A DNA stretch of 28,813 bases from Rhodospirillaceae bacterium. Lineage in GTDB: Bacteria; Pseudomonadota; Alphaproteobacteria; MPNO01; UBA2964. The stretch lies in NCBI GenBank assembly GCA_002712335.1, contig PATI01000015.1, forward strand, positions 1 through 28,813, in the 5' to 3' direction. Of the stretch, positions 18,285 through 27,688 are shown piece by piece (positions within the stretch are counted from its first letter, which is position 1; every line of letters starts with the position of its first letter). The notes under the pieces were generated by a model. The model did no database searches and was not told the DNA's origin. It saw only the letters and a list, made by a program, of their open reading frames with translations. Both the position numbers and the translations under genes were made by a program.

Positions 18285-19559
18285 TTAGGTAAGCTTCGTT
18301 TGTTCATGTCTAAGCACCGCGCCCACTAAGTATAGTGAGCCGCATATCAGTATACGGCCGGGTTTTGACGATACTTTTATAATTTTCTCTACAGCTTCCA
18401 TAAAGTCACTAGAAATGGTTGCCGTAATACCTAATTGCTGAGCTGCTAGTTTGCATTCTTTTGCAGACATACTCGATGCTTCGCCCGGAATTGTAATTGC
18501 ATTCAGCGTTTTGATATAATGTGCCAATGGCCTTAAAAATTCTTTGGGATCACGACTGTTTATGTAAGCAAATACGATATGAAGAGGCTTTTGCTGCCAT
18601 TGAGATAAAGAGGTTGCAAGTGCTTCTGCTGCTCCGGGGTTGTGCCCCCCATCAAGCCATAAGGACCATCCATTTGGGAGCGACTTTGCTGAGGTGGTGG
18701 TAAGTTTTTGCAAACGTCCCGGCCAAACAGTAGACCTTATACCGGCACCAATGACATCATCATTTATTTCAGATTTTTTAATTAATTTTGCTGCAATAGC
18801 TGCTGTAGCGGCATTTGTTAATTGATGCTCGCCCTGAAGGGAAGGTATGGGGAAAACAGAATGGAGTTTCTCAAATCTTAAATAAATATTACCCAGTGAA
18901 GAAGAAAGCTCCCAGTCTTGGCTATATGTTATAGTTTTTACGCCTAACTTTTTTGCTTGTTCCTCAATCACTAACTTGGCATCTGCATGCTGTGGGCCTA
19001 TCAAAGCAGGAACGCCAGTTTTCAGAATTCCCGCTTTTTCAAATGCAATCTTATCTAACGTGTGACCCAGCCAATTGACATGGTCTTTTGATATAGGAGT
19101 AATAATGGTTAGTGTGGGTTTCTCTATGACGTTGGTAGCATCAAATCTACCACCTAAGCCAGTTTCTATTAAGGTAACATCGGCGGGAGTACGTGAAAAT
19201 GCTAAAAAAGCGGCAGCGGTAGTGATCTCAAATAACGTGATAGGATCACCAGCATTAACTTCTTCACATTCACTGAGTATTTTAGTTAGTGAGAGTTCAT
19301 TAATATTTTGACCACAAACGTAAATGCGTTCAGAAAAGTTGACAAGATGGGGTGATGTATAGCGGTTAACTGTTAAACCTGCCCTTTCGCAAATTTCATT
19401 TATGAAGGCAATCGTTGAACCTTTGCCATTTGTTCCTGCGACATGAATGACTGTTTGTAATTTATTTTCTGGATGGTTTAACTTTTTTAAAAGCGTCTTT
19501 GTGCGGTCGAGGGATAAATCTATGATCTTCGGATGAAGATCATTTAGGCGAGTTAATAT
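18285..19559 (-). CDS. folC: Folylpolyglutamate/dihydrofolate synthase with no standard start codon
   Basis: Adds glutamate to dihydropteroate and to folates. Translated from the ATA at 19557-19559, the frame gives 424 residues, the normal length, with LHPKIIDLSLDR (about 8-19), the P-loop HVAGTNGKGST (39-49), YTSPHLVNFSERI, FEITTAAAFLAF, ETGLGGRFDATNVI, DHVNWLGHTLDKIAFEKAGILK and, near the end, WLDGGHNPGAAEAL. It is uninterrupted. However, between the in-frame stop at 19590-19592 and the P-loop there is no ATG, GTG or TTG; the first TTG is at 19002-19004, which would delete the whole ATP-binding half. Candidate starts are ATA at 19559 (four bases after the accD stop) or CTG at 19574 (inside accD, with AGAAGAG upstream). 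A sequencing change of ATG to ATA would also explain it. Confidence 0.9.
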   Translation of the reverse strand: MLTRLNDLHPKIIDLSLDRTKTLLKKLNHPENKLQTVIHVAGTNGKGSTIAFINEICERAGLTVNRYTSPHLVNFSERIYVCGQNINELSLTKILSECEEVNAGDPITLFEITTAAAFLAFSRTPADVTLIETGLGGRFDATNVIEKPTLTIITPISKDHVNWLGHTLDKIAFEKAGILKTGVPALIGPQHADAKLVIEEQAKKLGVKTITYSQDWELSSSLGNIYLRFEKLHSVFPIPSLQGEHQLTNAATAAIAAKLIKKSEINDDVIGAGIRSTVWPGRLQKLTTTSAKSLPNGWSLWLDGGHNPGAAEALATSLSQWQQKPLHIVFAYINSRDPKEFLRPLAHYIKTLNAITIPGEASSMSAKECKLAAQQLGITATISSDFMEAVEKIIKVSSKPGRILICGSLYLVGAVLRHEQTKLT

Positions 19560-19563
19560 TTTA

Positions 19564-20535
19564 TTACTCTGCAGCGGGCCGCTCTTCTGTTACGTCGTTT
19601 TTTCTTTCATTGGAGCGATGTGTGTCTAGATTTTCTTTCACTCCGTTTTTCGGTTTTGAGCTAATAGATATAACATTATCATCTAACCGTCTGACCATCA
19701 AAAGATTAGTGATTTTAATAAGTTCATCCCGAATTTGATGCCTATGCACCACCCGATCTATCATTCCGTGTTCTAATAGATATTCGGCTCTCTGGAACCC
19801 CTCGGGTAGTTTTTCATGTATAGTTTCCTCTATTACTCTGGCACCAGCAAATCCCACTACTGCCCCAGGTTCAGCAATAGCAATATCACCTAACATCGCA
19901 AATGATGCAGTGACCCCTCCAGTAGTAGGATCTGTTAGTACGGTAATGTATGGTAATTTTGCATTTTTGACTTCATCTACGGCAATTACTGTTCTGGGCA
20001 TTTGCATCAAAGAAAGAATGCCCTCTTGCATTCGGGCGCCACCAGATGACGTGAAACAAATCAGGGGAGCTTCCTGCAAAACTGCTAATCTTGCGGCGGT
20101 AAGAAATGCTTTTCCCAGAGCCAGTCCCATGGACCCACCCATAAAAGCAAAATTCATTATTGCGACTACAACCTTGCGCCCACCTAACTCACCATGAGCA
20201 AGAATCATAGCATCTTCTTCATTAGTTGCATTTCTACTTTCTTTTAGACGCTCGGTGTAGCGTTTTAGGTCCTTAAATTTGAGGGGATCAGATGTTAATT
20301 TTGGTAGATCCACCGTTTGATATTTTCCTTCATCAAAAAGAAGTTCAAGGCGCTCCTTCGCGGGGAGCCTTATGTGGTATCCACAGTTATTGCAAACTCT
20401 GTGCGAGGCCTCCAATTCTCGGTGAAAGATCATTTGTCCACAGCCGGGGCATTGATGCCACAGGTTATCAGGAACTTCTTTTTTTTCTACGAGGGCTCTA
20501 ATCTTTGGACGAACGTAATTAGTTAACCAATTCAT
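19564..20535 (-). CDS. accD: Acetyl-CoA carboxylase carboxyltransferase subunit beta
   Basis: Beta subunit of the carboxyltransferase that, with AccA, transfers CO2 from biotin to acetyl-CoA to form malonyl-CoA for fatty-acid synthesis. The 323-residue protein has the N-terminal four-cysteine zinc finger (C29, C32, C48, C51) and the crotonase-like core with MNFAFMGGSMG, TSSGGARMQEG, LTDPTTGGVTAS and VVGFAGARVIEET. About 35 charged, poorly conserved residues follow the core, so the C-terminus is somewhat extended. Its ATG overlaps the trpA stop as ATGA. It ends TAATAA, with folC immediately after. Confidence 0.97.
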   Translation of the reverse strand: MNWLTNYVRPKIRALVEKKEVPDNLWHQCPGCGQMIFHRELEASHRVCNNCGYHIRLPAKERLELLFDEGKYQTVDLPKLTSDPLKFKDLKRYTERLKESRNATNEEDAMILAHGELGGRKVVVAIMNFAFMGGSMGLALGKAFLTAARLAVLQEAPLICFTSSGGARMQEGILSLMQMPRTVIAVDEVKNAKLPYITVLTDPTTGGVTASFAMLGDIAIAEPGAVVGFAGARVIEETIHEKLPEGFQRAEYLLEHGMIDRVVHRHQIRDELIKITNLLMVRRLDDNVISISSKPKNGVKENLDTHRSNERKNDVTEERPAAE

Positions 20536-21374
20536 GACCGCGCTCTTCTAACACTCTTTGAAAGTTCACTTACAAAGTCTAACACGGAACTAAGCAAATC
20601 GGGACAATTAATTATTTCTCTATTTGTCTCTGCTATTTTACCAATGCGTTCCACTATCGCAGAACCGACTACAACGGCATCAGCTAATCGAGCAACTTCA
20701 GCAGCATGATCTGCGGTTTTTATACCGAACCCAATAGCTAAGGGAAGATCCGTCTCATTTTTTATTAAAGTAATAGCCTCGGCTATGTTGGATATTGCTG
20801 AGGATTTTGTACCGGTTATACCTGCAATGGATACATAATATACAAATCCAGTTGCTTCCTGCATTAGTCTGGGAAGGCGATCCTTGTCACTAGTAGGAGT
20901 TGCAAGACGAATAAAATCAATCTCTTTGGCATTAGCGGGCAGTCTGAGTTCGGAATCCTCCTCTGGCGGAAGGTCAACGATTATTAACCCATCCACTCCT
21001 GCTTTTGCTGCATCAGTTGAAAAACGTTCGACCCCGTAACTGTATATAGGATTAAAATAACCCATCAATACAATAGGCGTATTTTGGTCTTTTTCCCGAA
21101 ATGTTTTTACCATACTTAAGGTACCATGCATATCCTGTCCTGCCTTGAGGGCTCTTAAGGATGATTCTTGAATGACTGGGCCGTCTGCCATGGGGTCCGT
21201 GAATGGCATGCCAAGCTCAATTATATCTGCACCAGCGTCAGGTAGCCCATTTAGAATTGCATTGGAGATATCAATATTAGGGTCACCAGCGGTTATGAAC
21301 GTAATCAGTCCTGCCCTCTCTTCGCCGGCAAGTTTTTTAAATCGTTCCTTTAGCCTGCAAGATCTTTGTCTCAT
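20532..21374 (-). CDS. trpA: Tryptophan synthase alpha chain
   Basis: Cleaves indole-3-glycerol phosphate to indole and glyceraldehyde-3-phosphate and channels indole to TrpB. The 280 residues form the expected TIM barrel with [12 protein letters not shown] (21-32), catalytic E53 in [16 protein letters not shown], catalytic D64, and the phosphate-binding IGFGIKT. The ATG overlaps the trpB stop (ATGA, 21371-21374) and the stop overlaps the accD start in the same way, giving tightly coupled trpB-trpA-accD translation. A short basic N-terminus ([11 protein letters not shown]) precedes the usual start of the fold. Confidence 0.97.
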   Translation of the reverse strand: MRQRSCRLKERFKKLAGEERAGLITFITAGDPNIDISNAILNGLPDAGADIIELGMPFTDPMADGPVIQESSLRALKAGQDMHGTLSMVKTFREKDQNTPIVLMGYFNPIYSYGVERFSTDAAKAGVDGLIIVDLPPEEDSELRLPANAKEIDFIRLATPTSDKDRLPRLMQEATGFVYYVSIAGITGTKSSAISNIAEAITLIKNETDLPLAIGFGIKTADHAAEVARLADAVVVGSAIVERIGKIAETNREIINCPDLLSSVLDFVSELSKSVRRARS

Positions 21375-22597
21375 AGAGAAATTTCCAATGCATCTGCAAC
21401 TGTGAAAACATCTTTATCCCCTCGACCACACATATTCATTACTAACAAGTGATCGGACGGCAGGGTTGGTGCAATGTCGCTTACATATGCCAAAGCATGA
21501 GCTGGCTCCAGAGCGGGTATTATACCTTCAAGTCTTGTGCATAATTTAAATGCTTCGAGTGCTTCTTTATCCGTTATACCCACGTAGTTTACCCTACCAA
21601 TATCATGGAGCCAGGCGTGCTCTGGTCCAATCCCGGGATAATCTAGGCCGGCCGAAATAGAATGCGCTTCGGTTATCTGTCCGTCTTCATTTTGAAGAAG
21701 ATATGTTCGATTGCCATGTAGCACCCCAGGAACTCCCGCGCTAAGCGAAGCCGCATGTTTGTCGGTTTCTAAACCTTTACCCGCAGCTTCTACGGCAAAA
21801 ATTTTAATATCTTTCTCATCGAGGAATTCATAGAACAGTCCTATGGCGTTGGAACCCCCGCCTATGCACGCAACCAGAGAGTCTGGCAGTCTTCCCTCTG
21901 CTTCGATTATTTGATCGCGCACCTCTATTCCAATTATTTTCTGAAAATCTCTAACCATTGCAGGGTAGGGGTGCGGTCCAGCAACCGTCCCAATTATGTA
22001 ATATGTATTTTCAACATTTGTCACCCAATCGCGTAACGCTTCATTCATGGCGTCTTTAAGTGTTGCTGAACCGGATGATACTGGAACAACCTCAGCCCCA
22101 AGAAGCTTCATTCGAAAAACGTTTGGGGCCTGACGTTCAATATCAGTTTTTCCCATATAAACAACGCATTTCATTCCGAATAAAGCACAAACCGTGGCGG
22201 TTGCCACGCCATGTTGTCCTGCTCCAGTTTCAGCTATGATTCTTTCTTTCCCCATCCGTCGGGCTAAAAGGATCTGACCCATTGTGTTATTAATTTTGTG
22301 GGCACCAGTGTGATTTAACTCATCTCTCTTGAAATAGATTTTTGCGCCTCCTAAATACTCACTCAAGCGTCTCGCATAATATAATGGGCTAGGTCGTCCA
22401 ACATAATGTTTGAGGTAATAATCTAACTCTGATCGGAAAGAGGGGTCTTCTTTGGCTTCCTCATAAGCCTTCTCCACGGATAATATCAGAGGCATAAGAG
22501 TTTCTGCGACATAACGGCCACCAAATTTACCAAAATGGCCATTTGAATTTGGGTGTAATTTTAAGGTATTTGTTTTGTTGTTCGTGGTTTTGGTCAT
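21371..22597 (-). CDS. trpB: Tryptophan synthase beta chain
   Basis: Pyridoxal-phosphate enzyme that condenses indole with serine to give tryptophan. The 408-residue product has [16 protein letters not shown] (20-35), the PLP lysine K101 in [25 protein letters not shown] and the phosphate-binding GGGSNAIG. The ATG at 22595-22597 has no visible ribosome-binding site and lies 15 bases after a T-tract that ends a terminator-like hairpin, so its translation or transcription may be controlled separately from trpF. It is followed by trpA with an ATGA overlap. Confidence 0.97.
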   Translation of the reverse strand: MTKTTNNKTNTLKLHPNSNGHFGKFGGRYVAETLMPLILSVEKAYEEAKEDPSFRSELDYYLKHYVGRPSPLYYARRLSEYLGGAKIYFKRDELNHTGAHKINNTMGQILLARRMGKERIIAETGAGQHGVATATVCALFGMKCVVYMGKTDIERQAPNVFRMKLLGAEVVPVSSGSATLKDAMNEALRDWVTNVENTYYIIGTVAGPHPYPAMVRDFQKIIGIEVRDQIIEAEGRLPDSLVACIGGGSNAIGLFYEFLDEKDIKIFAVEAAGKGLETDKHAASLSAGVPGVLHGNRTYLLQNEDGQITEAHSISAGLDYPGIGPEHAWLHDIGRVNYVGITDKEALEAFKLCTRLEGIIPALEPAHALAYVSDIAPTLPSDHLLVMNMCGRGDKDVFTVADALEISL

Positions 22598-22612
22598 GTT
22601 TTAGTAAAGTAC

Positions 22613-22653
22613 AAAAAAAAATTAAGAGTAACTATATAAACGGGTTATACTCT
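22613..22653 (-). terminator. Terminator-like hairpin between trpF and trpB
   Basis: On the minus strand, just after the trpF stop, the arms AGAGTATAAC (22653-22644) and GTTACTCT (22632-22625) pair over eight base pairs with a two-base bulge around an 11-base loop. Three bases later comes a run of nine T (22621-22613). This is the form of a weak intrinsic terminator. It ends 15 bases before the trpB ATG, so it would either separate trpF from trpBA-accD-folC or act as an attenuator. Pairing is seen; function is inferred, and the stem is modest. Confidence 0.4.
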
Positions 22654-22657
22654 GCAC

Positions 22658-23308
22658 CTACGACAAGGCAAGAACCGTTTCTAAAAATTCCTTAATAAGT
22701 TTTGGATCTTTTTGTCCGGGTGTAATTTCAACTCCCGAAGAAATATCAACGGTATTTGCTCCAGTCAGATTAACAGCTTCCGAAATATTTTTCGCATTTA
22801 GGCCTCCAGAAAGCATCCAATGGTCTTTCCAAGGCTGATTACCAAATAGTTTCCAGTCAAACGCAAGCGCATTTACTCCTGGTAGAAAGTTTTTAGAGTT
22901 TTTTGGTACTTTCGTGTCAAAAAGAATTTTATCGGCAACACCGGCGTATTTCTCAATTTCACAAAAGTCCCCAGAATTTTCTATATGGATCGCTTTAATA
23001 ACAGGTAATCCTGTAAACTGTTTGATTTTTTTTACTCTTTGGGGGGGTTCTTTACCGTGTAGTTGCAAAATATCTAATGGAACGTCATCAGTAATATTTT
23101 TTAAAATTTTATCCGAAACGTCTACAAATAAGCCAACCTTTTTAATCGTGGGTGGAACTATTTTTGCTAGGTTGATCGCTTCGGCAACCGTTACCGAACG
23201 GGGTGAAGGAGGATAAAAAACCAAACCAACAAAGGATGAGCCAGTTTCGATCGATGCTTTCATCGCATCTAAAGTATTGATCCCACAAATTTTTACACTA
23301 ATTGCCAT
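22658..23308 (-). CDS. trpF: Phosphoribosylanthranilate isomerase
   Basis: Catalyses the Amadori rearrangement of N-(5-phosphoribosyl)anthranilate in tryptophan synthesis. With the ATG at 23306-23308 the product is 216 residues, the usual length, beginning MAISVKICGI with the catalytic cysteine C8. FVGLVFYPPSPRSV (26-39), LQLHGKE (81-87), the probable general acid D131 in LFDTKVP and SGGLNAKN (167-174) complete the TIM-barrel signature. A longer in-frame start at 23371 would lie inside pyrF and add unconserved residues. The chosen ATG overlaps the pyrF stop by 11 bases. Confidence 0.96.
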   Translation of the reverse strand: MAISVKICGINTLDAMKASIETGSSFVGLVFYPPSPRSVTVAEAINLAKIVPPTIKKVGLFVDVSDKILKNITDDVPLDILQLHGKEPPQRVKKIKQFTGLPVIKAIHIENSGDFCEIEKYAGVADKILFDTKVPKNSKNFLPGVNALAFDWKLFGNQPWKDHWMLSGGLNAKNISEAVNLTGANTVDISSGVEITPGQKDPKLIKEFLETVLALS

Positions 23309-24017
23309 ATTTTGAGCTATGCCCGATAGAGATTTCTTCAGCAATTCTCTCGGCTGCAGCTTTGGGGTCATTGGACTGGGTAATTGGTCGTCCTATTACC
23401 AAATAATCAGCCCCAGCTTCGATAGCATTAGAAGGGGTCATAATTCTTTTCTGGTCATCATTTGATGACCAAGCTGGACGAATACCAGGAACCACCAAAA
23501 TACAGTCCGAACCAAGTGACGTACGTAATAAGGAAACTTCTTTTGGAGATGCTACTAAGCCATCCACCCCAGCTTTGTAAGCAAGCATACCAAGTCTTAA
23601 TACTTGATCTTTTACGGGTAATTTTTGACCAAGACTAACTAAATCATCATCCAACAACGAAGTCAGAACAGTGACCGCTAGAATCAATGGTCTCTTAGCT
23701 GTACCTCTTGCCTCTACAGCAGATTTCATCATATCTGAACCGCCAGATCCGTGTATGGTAACCATATGACAACCTAATTCTTTCGTAACTCTAACAGCCC
23801 CTGCAACGGTATTAGGGATATCGTGAAATTTTAAATCTAAAAAAATTCTATGCCCGATTTCTAAGATCTGCATAACCCCTGCTGGACCATTGGCAGTAAA
23901 AAACTCTTTGCCAAGTTTGATGGCTCCCACCACTCCCTTCAATTCTTGTGCGAGTTCTATCGCTTCCTTTAAGTCGGCGGTGTCAACAGCACAATAAATA
24001 CGTTCTTCTGGTTTCAT
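23298..24017 (-). CDS. pyrF: Orotidine 5'-phosphate decarboxylase
   Basis: Final step of UMP synthesis, decarboxylating OMP. The 239 residues contain the substrate lysine K34 region (AIKLGKEFF), the catalytic DLKFHDIPNT with D61, K63 and D66, VTIHGSGG and VVPGIRP, then DYLVIGRPIT, where the conserved arginine binds phosphate. The start lacks a clear ribosome-binding site and lies five bases after the lapA-like gene, so coupling is likely. It overlaps trpF by 11 bases at its 3' end. Confidence 0.97.
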   Translation of the reverse strand: MKPEERIYCAVDTADLKEAIELAQELKGVVGAIKLGKEFFTANGPAGVMQILEIGHRIFLDLKFHDIPNTVAGAVRVTKELGCHMVTIHGSGGSDMMKSAVEARGTAKRPLILAVTVLTSLLDDDLVSLGQKLPVKDQVLRLGMLAYKAGVDGLVASPKEVSLLRTSLGSDCILVVPGIRPAWSSNDDQKRIMTPSNAIEAGADYLVIGRPITQSNDPKAAAERIAEEISIGHSSKYGN

Positions 24018-24022
24018 TAAAT

Positions 24023-24331
24023 TTACGTTGTTGTTTTTTCTTTAATATAATCGAGCGGACCTATCGGGTTTTCTAAATCTTTTTTACCTTCTCCCTTTGT
24101 TTTCTGTTGGTTTCTAATCTTCGTTTTTAAACGAATTTTTGAAATGGAAGACACACCTATCCCGATTACTAAACCGATAGCCATCGCTCCTAAAATAAAA
24201 ATGTATAAGGGTGCTGCTGTTGTGAAAGGTAAAGGAAATAAGTCGATTGTGGTCACTTCTCTATTAGAAACTGCAAATATTGCGGCCACCAATGATATAA
24301 CCAAAAGGAATATTCTAATGATAATTTTCAT
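24023..24331 (-). CDS. LapA-domain (DUF1049) inner-membrane protein
   Basis: Small membrane protein with two hydrophobic segments (about residues 4-21 and 41-62) separated by SNREVTTIDLFPLPF, then a basic cytoplasmic tail (KIRLKTKIRNQQKTKGEGKK). This layout and the spacer motif are typical of the LapA/YciS family, which in E. coli works with LapB in lipopolysaccharide assembly control. No LapB is encoded here, so the function is unproven. I use the ATG at 24331 (102 residues); a GTG at 24358 would add nine residues, and neither has a clear ribosome-binding site. A gene of this type between ihfB and pyrF is usual in Alphaproteobacteria. Confidence 0.8.
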   Translation of the reverse strand: MKIIIRIFLLVISLVAAIFAVSNREVTTIDLFPLPFTTAAPLYIFILGAMAIGLVIGIGVSSISKIRLKTKIRNQQKTKGEGKKDLENPIGPLDYIKEKTTT

Positions 24332-24386
24332 TAATTGATCTGCATTAAATATTCCCACAAAGAAATCGAGTCATTCTTTAAATTAT

Positions 24387-24674
24387 TTATTGTGATGTTG
24401 CATTAAGGCGTTGCTTTAGATCTTTTCCAACTTTAAAAAATGGTACGGATTTTCGTAAAACTTGGACCGATTCTCCAGTCCTAGGGTTACGCCCGGTGCG
24501 GGATTCCCGATTCTTGATCGAAAAGGCTCCAAAGCCTCTTAGTTCGACACGATCACCCCTAGCTAAAGCCTCCGAAATTTCGTCAAAAACCTTTGTAACA
24601 ATCCTTTCGACGTCGCGGTGGAATAAATGTGGGTTTTTTTCTGCCAATAACAAAATCAACTCAGACTTAGTCAT
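24387..24674 (-). CDS. ihfB: Integration host factor subunit beta
   Basis: DNA-bending nucleoid protein that pairs with IhfA. The 95-residue product has the HU/IHF fold: [17 protein letters not shown] at the N-terminus, [19 protein letters not shown] in the middle, and the DNA-intercalating arm [10 protein letters not shown] (61-70) followed by [13 protein letters not shown]. The sequence is closer to IHF-beta than to HU, and the position after rpsA and sppA agrees. AGGG lies nine bases before the ATG. Confidence 0.95.
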   Translation of the reverse strand: MTKSELILLLAEKNPHLFHRDVERIVTKVFDEISEALARGDRVELRGFGAFSIKNRESRTGRNPRTGESVQVLRKSVPFFKVGKDLKQRLNATSQ

Positions 24675-24732
24675 TTCAGTCAGCCCTATTTGAATACCAG
24701 AACTTGAATTAGCTCTATTTAGATAGAATAAA

Positions 24733-25635
24733 TTAATTCCAAGGGTGCCAGACAGATACTAGGCCGTCAAGGATAAGTCCTTCAGAAAAAGGCGTTTTTG
24801 GCATATTGGCGGTTAGGTATTTTAACCAGTCAGACACCTTCCGTTGAATATTAATATCGCGTATTGGTATTGGGTTTTTTGCACCGATCTTTTTTTCCAA
24901 CCAAATTTTTGCTTGGCGTTCATCGCCAATCTGATCGACCAATCCATTTGCAACAGCCATTCTCCCTGTAAATAAGCGCCCATCAGCGATGCGACGTACA
25001 TTTTCTATTTTTATTTTACGCCTCTCGGACACAATGCTGACAAACATTTTATACATATCGTCTACTAAACTTTTTGTTGCTTTTTTTGCCATAGGAGTAA
25101 ATTTAGAGAAGGGTGACGGTTCAGATTTTAAGGGGGAACTCTTTATTAACTCAAATTTAATACCCAATTTTTTCAAAAGTTCGGTAACCTCTGCTGCTTT
25201 AAAAATAACACCTATAGATCCAGTAACAGTTCCCTCGTGGGCGTAAATACGGTTGGCACTTACCGCCACTAAATAGCCTGCTGATGTCGCCAACTCGTCC
25301 ATGACTGCGATTACCGGCTTCTCTTTACGAAATCTAGAGATTGTTTTGAACAAAGCTTCTCCTCCGACGATAGTCCCGCCGGCAGAATTTATTCTCACTA
25401 TTAAAGCTTTTGCATTTTTATCGCGCAGAGCTTTGTCGATTGCTGCTAGGCGCTTTGGATCATTGTAGATAAGATTTTCAATTTTGATCCGCGCTATATA
25501 GTCCTTGGTGACGATTCCTTCAAATTTCATTACGAAAAGGAGTCCTAACAATAAAAATATGACTATAGACAAAGTTCTCCAAACTTGGATTCGTCTTTTT
25601 AGTCTTGCTCGGTCTATTAAGTAATCCCCATCCAT
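24733..25635 (-). CDS. sppA: Signal peptide peptidase SppA, S49 family
   Basis: Inner-membrane serine protease that degrades cleaved signal peptides. It is the short (300-residue) form: a cytoplasmic basic start, one transmembrane segment (about 20-37), then the protease domain. [12 protein letters not shown] (82-93) leads to the nucleophile S118 in [12 protein letters not shown] and [10 protein letters not shown] (135-144). The general base is probably K170 in [10 protein letters not shown]; the 52-residue Ser-Lys spacing equals that of Bacillus SppA. CAGG precedes the ATG, and a weak promoter match (TTAAGA, 18 bases, TATAGA; minus strand 25686-25657) lies in the 66-base gap after rpsA. Confidence 0.92.
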   Translation of the reverse strand: MDGDYLIDRARLKRRIQVWRTLSIVIFLLLGLLFVMKFEGIVTKDYIARIKIENLIYNDPKRLAAIDKALRDKNAKALIVRINSAGGTIVGGEALFKTISRFRKEKPVIAVMDELATSAGYLVAVSANRIYAHEGTVTGSIGVIFKAAEVTELLKKLGIKFELIKSSPLKSEPSPFSKFTPMAKKATKSLVDDMYKMFVSIVSERRKIKIENVRRIADGRLFTGRMAVANGLVDQIGDERQAKIWLEKKIGAKNPIPIRDINIQRKVSDWLKYLTANMPKTPFSEGLILDGLVSVWHPWN

Positions 25636-25701
25636 AACCTGCAGCTGTATATTAGTTCTATAAGATGTTTTAATATATCGTCTTAAATTTTTTCTTTATT
25701 C

Positions 25702-27561
25702 TTAGTTCTTTGATGCATCTTCAGACTCTGAGACATCTAATTCTTCCGGACTATTTTCTTCTACAGCATCTACGATATCCTCTGTTTGAGAAGTATTATC
25801 TGAGAGTTTTTCTTCCTTTTCATCAGTGACCTCAGAAGTTGTGGTCTCTTCCCCCTCCGCTTTACGCATTGCTGCCCCGAGTATATCACCAAGACTGGCG
25901 CCAGAGTCTGATGAACCATAATGGGCCATCGCCTCTTTTTCTTCGCTTATTTCCTTAGCTTTCACTGATAACGTCAGTTTACGTTCTCGTTTGTCTATAT
26001 TAGTTATTTGTGCGTCAACTCTATCTCCGATTGCAAATCGATCCGGTCGTTGTTCACTTCTCTCACGAGAAAGGTCAGCCCGACGAATGAAACCTTTAAG
26101 TCCGCTTGAAATTGTTACCTCTATGCCACCTTCTGTAATAGAGCTAACAGTGCACGTTACAACTTCTCCCTTTTTAACTTCCTTGGCTGCCGACTCTAAT
26201 GGGTCATCAGTTAGTTGTTTTATGCCCAGAGAAATACGTTCTTTTTCAATATCAATATCTAGAACTATGGTTTTGACAACATCGCCCTTTGTATAATCGT
26301 TAACAGCGTCTTCCCCAGCTTTTTCCCATGATAAATCTGATAGGTGGACCATGCCGTCAATTTCTCCAGGGAGGCCAATGAATAAACCAAATTCAGTTAT
26401 ATTTTTGACTTCCCCCTCTATCTCAGCACCTACCTTGAAACTCGTTTCAAAACTAGTCCACGGATTATCTTGGGTTTGTTTTATCCCGAGGGAAATTCTG
26501 CGTTTGCTTTGGTCTATGTCGAGAATCATTACCTCAACTTCTTGACTAGTTGAAATAATTTTCCCGGGATGGATGTTCTTCTTGGTCCAACTCATCTCTG
26601 AGACATGCACTAGCCCTTCAACCCCTGGCTCGAGTTCTACGAAGGCGCCATAATCCGTAATGTTACTTACTCGACCGGTGAAAACGCCCTCAACGGGATA
26701 TTTGGTCTCAATGCTATCCCAAGGATCGGTCTCTAGTTGCTTCATACCGAGTGAAATTCTCTGTGTCTCAGTATTAAACCTTATAACTTGTACATTTACT
26801 GTTTGCCCAACGGTCAAAACTTCACTGGGATGGTTTATGCGGCGCCAAGCCATATCTGTTACATGTAACAGTCCATCAACTCCGCCAAGATCCACGAAGG
26901 CACCATAATCTGTAAGATTTTTTACAATGCCTTCAATTACTTGGCCTTCTGTTAACCCCGCAAGTAATTCGGTACGCTGCTCAGCACGAGATTCCTCTAA
27001 TACGGCTCGTCGAGAAACTACAATATTCCCACGACGCCGATCCATTTTGAGAATTTGGAATGGCTGCGGAGTACTCATCAGTGGGTTAATGTCTTTCACT
27101 GGTCGTACATCAATTTGGCTACCAGGTAAAAAGGCGATAGCACCAGAAAGGTCAACTGTAAAACCTCCTTTGACCCTGCCGAAAATAGAGCCAGTGACCC
27201 TCTCTTGATTGTTAAATGCTTTTTCTAACAAGGTCCAAGCTTCTTCACGGCGAGCCTTTTCACGAGAGAGCATGGCTTCACCCTGATTGTCTTCGATTCT
27301 TTCTAGATAAACATCTATTAGATCTCCGGCCGATATTTCTGGCGTGGAGCCAGGGGGGCCAAATTCTCGAATCGCCACTCGGCCCTCAGATTTTAAACCC
27401 ACATCTATTAAGACAGAATCGCCTTCTATCGCTATAACTGTGCCTTTTACTACAGAACCTTCCGAGAGTTCACCCTCTCCAAATGTTTCTTCCAGCATGC
27501 TCGCAAAATCTTCATCAGACATCTCTATATTTGCGTCGGGGTTTCCTAACTCAATCGCCAT
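25702..27561 (-). CDS. rpsA: 30S ribosomal protein S1
   Basis: Ribosomal protein that binds mRNA and assists initiation, which matters in a genome where many genes lack a clear Shine-Dalgarno site. Six S1 (OB-fold) repeats run in series, beginning near residues 35, 118, 206, 290, 377 and 463; repeats 3 and 4 have the canonical DYGAFV motif and repeat 5 the variant EFGLFIGL. After repeat 6 an acidic tail of about 90 residues, rich in E, D, S and T, ends the protein. I use the ATG at 27561 (619 residues, MAIELGNPD), although AGGA directly abuts it. ATG 27522 (MSDEDFASML), which best matches homologue starts, and GTG 27627 are alternatives. The leader has a hairpin near 27632-27648. Confidence 0.95.
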   Translation of the reverse strand: MAIELGNPDANIEMSDEDFASMLEETFGEGELSEGSVVKGTVIAIEGDSVLIDVGLKSEGRVAIREFGPPGSTPEISAGDLIDVYLERIEDNQGEAMLSREKARREEAWTLLEKAFNNQERVTGSIFGRVKGGFTVDLSGAIAFLPGSQIDVRPVKDINPLMSTPQPFQILKMDRRRGNIVVSRRAVLEESRAEQRTELLAGLTEGQVIEGIVKNLTDYGAFVDLGGVDGLLHVTDMAWRRINHPSEVLTVGQTVNVQVIRFNTETQRISLGMKQLETDPWDSIETKYPVEGVFTGRVSNITDYGAFVELEPGVEGLVHVSEMSWTKKNIHPGKIISTSQEVEVMILDIDQSKRRISLGIKQTQDNPWTSFETSFKVGAEIEGEVKNITEFGLFIGLPGEIDGMVHLSDLSWEKAGEDAVNDYTKGDVVKTIVLDIDIEKERISLGIKQLTDDPLESAAKEVKKGEVVTCTVSSITEGGIEVTISSGLKGFIRRADLSRERSEQRPDRFAIGDRVDAQITNIDKRERKLTLSVKAKEISEEKEAMAHYGSSDSGASLGDILGAAMRKAEGEETTTSEVTDEKEEKLSDNTSQTEDIVDAVEENSPEELDVSESEDASKN

Positions 27562-27688
27562 TCCTAACTTAAACCGTTTCCTTTCATATAGTCCCAATAG
27601 AGATTGGGCTTGTCCTAGGTCGCACACTGGCTGATCCCCAATGGATCAATTCTCAACCATTGCACTCTTGTTGCACCAAGGACCTATT

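Noticed and set aside
18285..19004. FolC read as a 239-residue protein from TTG 19004
   Set aside because: The same frame upstream encodes the complete FolC N-terminal half, including the P-loop, so this TTG is internal.
26660..27634. Several plus-strand open frames within rpsA
   Set aside because: They are antisense to the S1 repeats and arise from the repeated codon pattern of that gene.
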